Program-made: the position numbers and the translations under genes | NCBI GenBank assembly: GCA_045600005.1 | Contig: JAZRXB010000325.1 | Coordinates: forward strand, 1-28,064 | DNA from: Flemingiibacterium sp045600005 | GTDB lineage: Bacteria; Bacillota; Clostridia; Oscillospirales; CAG-272 | Length of the DNA: 28,064 nucleotides | Direction: 5' to 3' | Shown here: positions 22,738 to 28,064 of the stretch, in pieces | Layout: each line of letters opens with the position of its first letter | Position numbering within the stretch: position 1 is the first letter of the stretch | The notes under the pieces: model-generated | The model's input: only the letters and a program-made list of their open reading frames with translations | What the model was told of the DNA's origin: nothing | Database searches by the model: none

Positions 22738-23633
22738 TTCAGATCAGTCAGGTATCCATGAGCTATGATAAGCTGCTCTCCCTGCGCGGCGTCAGCATGA
22801 CCGTAAAGAACGGCTCGATCTTCGGGCTGATCGGCTCGAACGGTTCGGGCAAATCCACGCTGCTGCGCATCCTGTGCGGCGTTATCCGTCCCGACAGCGG
22901 CACGGTCCGGTACGACGACCGCCCCGTCTGGGAAAACGAAGCCGTCAAGCAGGAGATCTTCTACCTCTCCGACGAGCAGTATCTCATCCCGCACTGCACG
23001 ATCCACGACATGGTACGCCTGTACCGGTCGGTCTATGCAGACTTCTCCGACAAGACCTTTGAAAAGCTGCGCGGCGTCTTCCAGCTCGACTGCGACCGCA
23101 AGATCAATACCTTTTCCAAAGGCATGAAAAAGCAGGCGTCGGTCATGCTCGCCCTCTCGACCCGGCCGCGTTATCTGCTCTGCGACGAGACCTTCGACGG
23201 ACTCGACCCGGTCGTCCGCCAGCTGGTCAAGCGCATCCTCGCCGAGGAATCCGCCGAGCGCGGCATGACGACGATCATCGCTTCCCACAACCTGCGCGAA
23301 ATGGAGGACATCTGCGATACCGTGGCGCTGCTGCACAAGAGCGACCTCGTGTTCGTCCGCGAGCTTGACGACATGAAGCTCGGCATCCACAAGGTTCAGG
23401 CGGTCTTCGAGGGAAGCTTCGACGCGGAAATGCTCTGCCCGCTGTCGGTCATCCACTACGAGCGGCGCGGCAGTCTCGTCACCTTCGTCGCGCGCGGGAC
23501 CAGAGAGGATATCGAAGCGCATATTTCCGCGCTGTCTCCCACCTTCTTCGAGACCATCCCGCTCACGCTCGAAGAGATCTTCATCAGTGAAATGGAGGAA
23601 AAAGGCTATGACTTTGACAAGCTCATCGACTGA
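22734..23633 (+). CDS. ABC transporter ATP-binding protein
   Basis: 299-residue cytoplasmic ATPase that powers the permease encoded next. The Walker A motif is GSNGSGKST (34-42), Walker B is YLLCDE with D151/E152, followed by the D-loop GLD, and the switch histidine is H185 in IASHNL. The ABC signature is FSKGM (127-131) instead of LSGGQ, a divergence common in YtrB/EcsA-like exporters. The C-terminal ~80 residues form an extra domain ending FETIPLTLEEIF. It is coupled to the regulator by ATGA and overlaps the permease start by 26 bp. Confidence 0.93.
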   Translation: MIQISQVSMSYDKLLSLRGVSMTVKNGSIFGLIGSNGSGKSTLLRILCGVIRPDSGTVRYDDRPVWENEAVKQEIFYLSDEQYLIPHCTIHDMVRLYRSVYADFSDKTFEKLRGVFQLDCDRKINTFSKGMKKQASVMLALSTRPRYLLCDETFDGLDPVVRQLVKRILAEESAERGMTTIIASHNLREMEDICDTVALLHKSDLVFVRELDDMKLGIHKVQAVFEGSFDAEMLCPLSVIHYERRGSLVTFVARGTREDIEAHISALSPTFFETIPLTLEEIFISEMEEKGYDFDKLID

Positions 23634-25680
23634 ACATAAGCTGCGCCGTCTGCCGCTGTTCACCTTCCAGCTGCGTCAGAACTGGACGCTGATGCTGTTC
23701 TGTGCCGTCGCGGACTTCTTCATGCTGCCCGTGCCGCTGCTCATGATGGTCAGCGAACGCGCTTCGCGCCGCTATTCCTATAACAGCGAGATGTCTCCGC
23801 TCGACTTCCTGAAAAACGATATCCTCGACTGGAGCAGCGTCATGCGGATGTACGTCGTCCCGATCACGGCGTTCGCCGCGCTGATGGTCTGCACGCTGCT
23901 GTTCCGTTATATGATGAACAAGTCGTCGGTCGACTGCTTCCATTCGATCCCGGTCAGACGCGAACGGCTTCTCACCGGTCAGCTCGCCGTCGGTCTGATC
24001 CTCGTCTTCCTGCCTCTGCTCGTCATGATGCTCGTCTCGGCGATCATCATCCTCGCCAGCGGCGCGATGACCGCAGACACGGCTTTCAACATCCTGATGG
24101 CGCTCAAGGACACGCTGTTCTACACGCTTCTCGTCTACTCCCTGACCGCGCTGATCGGCGCGGCGAGCGGCGTTTCGGCGGTTCAGGCGATCTTAACCGG
24201 CATTGCGCTGTTCATTCTGCCCGCGCTCTATGCTTCCACCGTCGTCTTCCTCGAGCTGTTCACCGAACGGATGTGGACCGACTACTATCTCAGCTCCTAC
24301 TGGATCAAGATGATGTCTCCGCCGCTGCGGTTCTTCATCGATTATGACATTTCGCTCACACTCGGCGAATGCGTCGCCTATACGCTCGTCAGCGCGGCGC
24401 TTTTCACGGCGGCTTACCTCGTCTACCGTTTCAGAAAGAGCGAGCGCGCCGGGGAATCGGTCGTGTTCCGTCCGCTCGGCGAGGTCATACGCTTCACGCT
24501 CGTCTATCTGATGACGATCCTCGGCGGACTGTTCTTTAACCTGATGATGGGGAATATCTTCTGGACCTTCTTCGGCATGATCTGCGGCGCATTCCTCACG
24601 TCGATGATCGTCAATACCATCCTCCACAAAACCGCCCGCGCCATGTTCCGCAACATGAAGGCGCTGCTCATCTATCTGGCGATCATCACCGTCATCGTCA
24701 TCGGACTCTACATCTCCGCCGCCTGCGGTCTGGACACGAACGTTCCCGCGCCCGGCTTTACGTCCCATACGGAGGTCGTACTCGGCGAAGGGACCGGACT
24801 GTTCGACTTTGACGACCGCGAAACGGTCAGGGCGCTGTATCAGCTGTACAATGACAGCCTTGAAATGGACCCCGACGACATCTGGCACACGCCGGTCACG
24901 CTTCAGTTCGTCTTCCATCCCTTCATCGGCTTCCCGGTCGCAAAATCCGTCACCGTCTGGAATTTCTCCGCGCTCAGCGGCTCCGAGGAGGTCCGTTCGC
25001 TTCTCAAAACGGTCGCCGACGACCCTGATTTTTCAAAGCAGTACCGCGAAATGCTGACTGACGCCCGCGATAAGATGACTGACCGTACCAGACTCTATGA
25101 TGCTTCCCTCCTTGACAAAAGCGGAAAGCTCATCGCCGTGGACGGCTACTATAACTCTGATTACCGCGATGATTATGATCAGCTCATAAACGCTCTGTTC
25201 GATTCGCTCATCGCGGACGCGGAGAACCTCTCCTACGACTGGTTCCAGTCGCCGATCATCGGCTACCTGCGGTTCCAGTCGACAGATAAGGTCCTCCAGG
25301 ACTACTCCACGCTCGTCCCGCTGTATGCCGACCACGCGCCCGATCTCTCCCTGCTGTCGGGTACCGACTTTGATTTCCATAAGCTCGCGGAAGCCGCCGC
25401 CGGGTTGATCGACGAGATCGTCGTCACGGACCAGACAAACGGAAAAACAAAGATCTTCACGAATAAATCCGACCTCTTCGATATCCTCACGTCGGTCCTC
25501 AGCTTCTCGACCGAAAACCGCTTCGATATGTCGGCTGTCACCGCCGCGGAAGCGCGTTACCTCGTGGAATTCAAGTACGAGGTCTGGTCGGAACTGAAGG
25601 AATATCAGTACGGACGGTCCATCACGACGAATTTCCTCAAGGACCGCGTCCCGGCGTGCGTGACGAAAGCTCTTCCGTGA
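23608..25680 (+). CDS. ABC-2 type permease with large C-terminal soluble domain
   Basis: 690-residue membrane partner of the preceding ATPase. About nine hydrophobic segments lie between residues 28 and 371 (near 28-48, 83-102, 125-151, 168-190, 193-216, 254-274, 294-313, 315-337 and 352-371). A conserved-looking cytoplasmic loop FHSIPVRRERLLTGQ precedes the third. Residues ~372-690 are hydrophilic with no further membrane helix, giving a ~320-residue domain whose side of the membrane depends on the helix count; an odd count from a cytoplasmic N-terminus places it outside. The ATG at 23608 follows GGAGG; an upstream in-frame GTG at 23587 lacks a site. I infer an antibiotic or envelope-stress exporter of the Ytr type; the substrate is unknown. 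No clear terminator follows. Confidence 0.85.
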   Translation: MTLTSSSTEHKLRRLPLFTFQLRQNWTLMLFCAVADFFMLPVPLLMMVSERASRRYSYNSEMSPLDFLKNDILDWSSVMRMYVVPITAFAALMVCTLLFRYMMNKSSVDCFHSIPVRRERLLTGQLAVGLILVFLPLLVMMLVSAIIILASGAMTADTAFNILMALKDTLFYTLLVYSLTALIGAASGVSAVQAILTGIALFILPALYASTVVFLELFTERMWTDYYLSSYWIKMMSPPLRFFIDYDISLTLGECVAYTLVSAALFTAAYLVYRFRKSERAGESVVFRPLGEVIRFTLVYLMTILGGLFFNLMMGNIFWTFFGMICGAFLTSMIVNTILHKTARAMFRNMKALLIYLAIITVIVIGLYISAACGLDTNVPAPGFTSHTEVVLGEGTGLFDFDDRETVRALYQLYNDSLEMDPDDIWHTPVTLQFVFHPFIGFPVAKSVTVWNFSALSGSEEVRSLLKTVADDPDFSKQYREMLTDARDKMTDRTRLYDASLLDKSGKLIAVDGYYNSDYRDDYDQLINALFDSLIADAENLSYDWFQSPIIGYLRFQSTDKVLQDYSTLVPLYADHAPDLSLLSGTDFDFHKLAEAAAGLIDEIVVTDQTNGKTKIFTNKSDLFDILTSVLSFSTENRFDMSAVTAAEARYLVEFKYEVWSELKEYQYGRSITTNFLKDRVPACVTKALP

Positions 25681-25731
25681 CCGTTTTCCGAAATAATCTC
25701 CGTTTCCGAATATGTTTCGTAACGAGCCCCC

Positions 25732-25759
25732 TTGACTTTTTCCTGATTTGCGGTATAAT
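25732..25759 (+). promoter_or_regulatory. Sigma-A promoter for the MFS transporter
   Basis: TTGACT (25732-25737), a 16-bp spacer and TATAAT (25754-25759). The -10 box overlaps the left arm of the inverted repeat at 25744-25788. Confidence 0.85.
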
Positions 25760-25788
25760 GGATGAGTATTCCAGTATACCGCAAATCA
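25744..25788 (+). promoter_or_regulatory. Candidate operator: 14-bp inverted repeat straddling the MFS promoter
   Basis: TGATTTGCGGTATA (25744-25757) and its exact reverse complement (25775-25788) are separated by 17 bp, so the arm centres are 31 bp apart, about three helical turns. The left arm covers the spacer and -10 box and is not transcribed, so it should act as DNA-binding sites rather than as an RNA hairpin. Confidence 0.6.
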
Positions 25789-25807
25789 AAGCAGAAACGG
25801 AGCCATT

Positions 25808-27100
25808 ATGAACCTGTCAGCCGAAAACGAGCGCCGCAACCACATCGCCTATATCATCGAAGCCGCGCTCGAATACTTCATCAGCATCCTCATCACCGAC
25901 GCCTTCATCGCCACCCTGCTCACACAGAACGGTTTTTCCGATACTGCCACCGGCATCGTCACGCAGCTCGCGTCGCTCGCCTTCATCGCGCAGCTCTTCT
26001 CGGTCTTCTACCGCAAGAAGACCGGCATGAAGCGCTTCGTCACGATCATGCACCTGGTCAACCAGCTCATGTACGTGACGCTCTACATGATCCCCGGCAT
26101 TTCGCTTCCGTCCACGGTCAAGGGCGCGCTGATCGTCGTCATGTTCCTCGGCGGTCACATCGTCGCCAACATCGTCTCGCCCTACAAGCTGTCGTGGCTG
26201 ATGTCCTTCGTGCCGGACAGCACGCGCGGACGCTTCACCGCCAACAAGGAGATCGTCTCGCTCATCGGCGGCATGATCTTCTCGTATGTCATGGGTTCCC
26301 TCTCCGACCACTACAACGAGATCGGGGAAGAAAGCACCGGTATGCTGATCTGCGGCGTCACGATCTTCGTGCTGTCCGCGCTGCATCTGATCTCCCTGCT
26401 CTGCATCAAAGAGCGTCCGGCAGAAGAAAATGAGCCCGTTCCCGAAAAGGTCGATATGTGGAAGGCCGTCCGCGGGACCTTCACCAACAAAACGCTGATG
26501 AAGGTGCTTCTCGTCGACATCATCTGGCACTTTGCGACCGGCATTTCCACGTCGTTCTACGGCGTCTACAAGATCAACCAGCTCGGCTTCTCGCTGCGCT
26601 ACGTCTCGATCCTCAGCATCATGTACTCGCTCTCCCGCGTCCTGTTCTCGCGCTTCTTCGGCAAGCTGGCAGACAAGACCTCGTGGAGCCGGATGCTGAC
26701 CATCTGCTTCACCGTCGCCGCCGCCGCGTTCTTCCTCAACATCTTCACCGTTCCGTCGAACGGCAAGGTCATGTTCGCCGTCTACTACTGCACCTACGCG
26801 GTCGCCATGGCGGGCATCAACAGCGGTCTGATGAACATCATCTTCGACTATGTGCCGTCCCACGACAAGGGCAACGGAGAACGCGCAGCCGCGCTCGGCA
26901 TCAAATACGCGGCAGGCGGACTTTCCGCTTTCTTCGCCGCGCTGGTCGGCGGCGTTATCCTGTCCTCTATTCAGGGCGCGGGCGATATGCTCGGTTCCCT
27001 GCACGTCTATGCGCAGCAGGTCCTGTCCGCCATCGCGTTCGTATGCTGCGCGGGACTGGTCGTGTACATGAAAACCGTCGTCACGAAGCTGAAAAAGTAA
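25808..27100 (+). CDS. MFS transporter
   Basis: 430-residue membrane transporter with about twelve hydrophobic segments in two halves, split by a charged loop (residues ~198-220, ERPAEENEPVPEKVDMW). The cytoplasmic loop motif between helices 2 and 3 (FYRKKTGMKRF) and the corresponding FFGKLADKTSWSRM in the second half fit the major facilitator pattern. The start follows ACGGAG. It is a single-gene transcript with its own promoter, operator candidate and terminator. Substrate unknown; proximity to the GntR-ABC operon and an ABC exporter gene suggests efflux, but a sugar carrier for the glycan operon is also possible. Confidence 0.85.
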   Translation: MNLSAENERRNHIAYIIEAALEYFISILITDAFIATLLTQNGFSDTATGIVTQLASLAFIAQLFSVFYRKKTGMKRFVTIMHLVNQLMYVTLYMIPGISLPSTVKGALIVVMFLGGHIVANIVSPYKLSWLMSFVPDSTRGRFTANKEIVSLIGGMIFSYVMGSLSDHYNEIGEESTGMLICGVTIFVLSALHLISLLCIKERPAEENEPVPEKVDMWKAVRGTFTNKTLMKVLLVDIIWHFATGISTSFYGVYKINQLGFSLRYVSILSIMYSLSRVLFSRFFGKLADKTSWSRMLTICFTVAAAAFFLNIFTVPSNGKVMFAVYYCTYAVAMAGINSGLMNIIFDYVPSHDKGNGERAAALGIKYAAGGLSAFFAALVGGVILSSIQGAGDMLGSLHVYAQQVLSAIAFVCCAGLVVYMKTVVTKLKK

Positions 27101-27119
27101 AACCCTGCCTTCATCCGGC

Positions 27120-27155
27120 ACGGGACCGCTTATCCTTTGAAATAAGCGGTCCCGT
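27120..27155 (+). terminator. Rho-independent terminator of the MFS gene
   Basis: Perfect 14-bp inverted repeat, arms 27120-27133 and 27142-27155, with an 8-nt loop, followed by TTATTTGT. It begins 19 bp after the stop codon. Confidence 0.88.
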
Positions 27156-27238
27156 TTATTTGTCATGAAAACCTTTTTCGCTTTTTCGCATTTTTGTTTC
27201 CATTCTGTGAACCTTCTGCAAAAAAACGCTGATTCCCC

Positions 27239-27267
27239 TTGCAATCCGGGGAAAGAAACATTATAAT
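27239..27267 (+). promoter_or_regulatory. Sigma-A promoter for the ABC exporter gene
   Basis: TTGCAA (27239-27244), a 17-bp spacer and TATAAT (27262-27267). A short inverted repeat, TTCCCC/GGGGAA (27233-27238 and 27248-27253), brackets the -35 box. Confidence 0.85.
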
Positions 27268-27280
27268 AGTAGTGTTGCCC

Positions 27281-27317
27281 AATTCTGCCCTCGTGCCGGG
27301 GGCAGAATTATTTTTTC
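27281..27317 (+). terminator. Terminator in the leader of the ABC exporter gene (attenuator candidate)
   Basis: A 10-bp stem (27281-27290/27300-27309) with a 9-nt loop is followed by ATTTTTTC. It lies between the predicted transcription start (about 27274) and the start codon at 27337, and the upstream gene already has its own terminator, so it should act on the exporter transcript itself. Confidence 0.7.
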
Positions 27318-27336
27318 AGGGAAAGGAAGTTGTCTT

Positions 27337-28064
27337 ATGCTGAAACGACTGGCGGGCTGTATCAGGGAATACAAAACGCCCACCATCCTCACACTGATCT
27401 TCATCATATGCGAAGTGATCATCGAAGTCTTCATTCCGTTCATCACGGCGGATATGGTCAACCAGATCAAAGCCGGCGCGGAAATGGCGCTCATCATCCG
27501 GACCGGTCTGTTCCTCATTCTTCTGGCTGTTCTGTCGCTCTCCTGCGGCGGGATCGCCGGTTACACCTGCGCGAAGGCTTCCGCCGGATTTGCGAAAAAT
27601 CTCCGTTCGGACCTTTTCCGCAAGGTGCAGTCCTACTCCTTTGAGAACATCGACAAGTTCTCCTCCACGTCCCTTGTCACCCGTATGACGACCGACGTCG
27701 GCAACGTCCAGATGGCGTTCATGATGATCATCCGCGCGGCCGTTCGCTCACCGCTGATGTTCATCTTCTCCATCACCATGGCGGCCATCATGGGCGGGAA
27801 GCTGGCTCTCACCTTTGTGGTAGTCATCCCTGTGCTTATTTTCGGTCTGCTGACGATCGCGAAGTACGCTATGCCCGCATTCCGCGCCGTATTCAAAAAG
27901 TACGACAAGATGAATGAGTCCATCGAGGAAAACGTCCGCGGCATGCGCGTCGTCAAGGGCTTCTCCCGGGAAGAATACGAGAAGGAGAAGTTTGCGAAGG
28001 CCTCTGACAACATTCGTAAGGATTTCACCCATGCCGAGCGCATCGTCGCCCTGAACGGCCCGCT
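27337..28064 (+). CDS. ABC exporter, fused TMD-NBD type (multidrug-like), partial
   Basis: The first ~242 residues of an exporter-type ABC subunit are present; the gene runs off the window before the nucleotide-binding domain. The translation opens MLKRLAGCIREYKTPTILTL. It shows hydrophobic helices near residues 14-36, 50-77 and 138-175. The family-typical segments NLRSDLFRKVQSYSFENIDKF, SLVTRMTTDVGNVQ and ENVRGMRVVKGFSREEYE are those of heterodimeric multidrug exporters (BmrC/BmrD, LmrA-like). The ATG follows GGGAAAGGAAG. The leader carries a terminator, pointing to attenuation. A partner subunit would be expected next but is outside the window. Substrate unknown. Confidence 0.92.
   Translation, partial: MLKRLAGCIREYKTPTILTLIFIICEVIIEVFIPFITADMVNQIKAGAEMALIIRTGLFLILLAVLSLSCGGIAGYTCAKASAGFAKNLRSDLFRKVQSYSFENIDKFSSTSLVTRMTTDVGNVQMAFMMIIRAAVRSPLMFIFSITMAAIMGGKLALTFVVVIPVLIFGLLTIAKYAMPAFRAVFKKYDKMNESIEENVRGMRVVKGFSREEYEKEKFAKASDNIRKDFTHAERIVALNGP

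Noticed and set aside
25762..26433. 223-codon open frame overlapping the MFS gene start
   Set aside because: It is Arg/His-rich, begins between the operator arms without a ribosome site and is out of frame with the well-supported transporter.

Overview
The window reads as chromosomal DNA of a GC-rich Clostridia bacterium, probably Oscillospirales/Ruminococcaceae-like and gut-associated. This is inferred from gene content and style: a single-chain PurL of the large clostridial type, MtaB, a YtrA-type GntR/ABC operon, Shine-Dalgarno sites around GGAGG, and AT-rich gaps carrying textbook sigma-A promoters (hexamers 16-17 bp apart) between GC-rich genes. No rRNA, tRNA, CRISPR array, phage gene or intact transposase was seen. 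No gene-free stretch exceeds 300 bp.

Layout. 1-1913 (minus): the N-terminal part of a cysteine desulfurase, rnhA and a PHP-domain phosphoesterase, the last two overlapping by ATGA. 1946-2011: back-to-back divergent promoters. 2085-3716 (plus): a sigma factor fused to a winged helix and a large unknown C-terminal region. 3830-4753: a beta-propeller glycosidase-like protein. 4848-6172: a hendecad coiled-coil protein overlapping signal peptidase I. 6185-6266: two nose-to-nose terminators. 6269-9991 (minus): purL. 10023-10236: a compound palindromic, MITE-like element. 10241-11569 (minus): mtaB with an ambiguous, probably non-ATG start. 11843-13468 (minus): an SSAT-like acetyltransferase followed by a Gfo/Idh/MocA oxidoreductase. 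13570-19087 (minus): a three-gene glycan operon (GH35 beta-galactosidase, DUF4091/GH123-like protein, toroid-type enzyme). 19221-22042 (minus): trkA-trkH potassium uptake. 22339-25680 (plus): a YtrA-type regulator, ABC ATPase and ABC-2 permease. 25808-27100 (plus): an MFS transporter behind a large palindromic operator candidate. 27337-end (plus): the start of an ABC exporter subunit with a terminator in its leader.

How the genes work together. The 13.6-19.1 kb operon encodes three glycan-active proteins without signal peptides, which implies cytoplasmic breakdown of imported galactose/N-acetylgalactosamine-type oligosaccharides. The oxidoreductase and acetyltransferase downstream may finish that job or be independent, since they have their own perfect consensus promoter embedded in the operon's terminator. 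TrkA gates TrkH. The GntR-ABC operon looks like a self-regulated envelope-stress or export system. The most unusual items are the nested palindromic element before purL, the fused sigma factor, the promoter inside a terminator, the 14-bp inverted repeat straddling the MFS promoter, and the leader terminator of the exporter gene.
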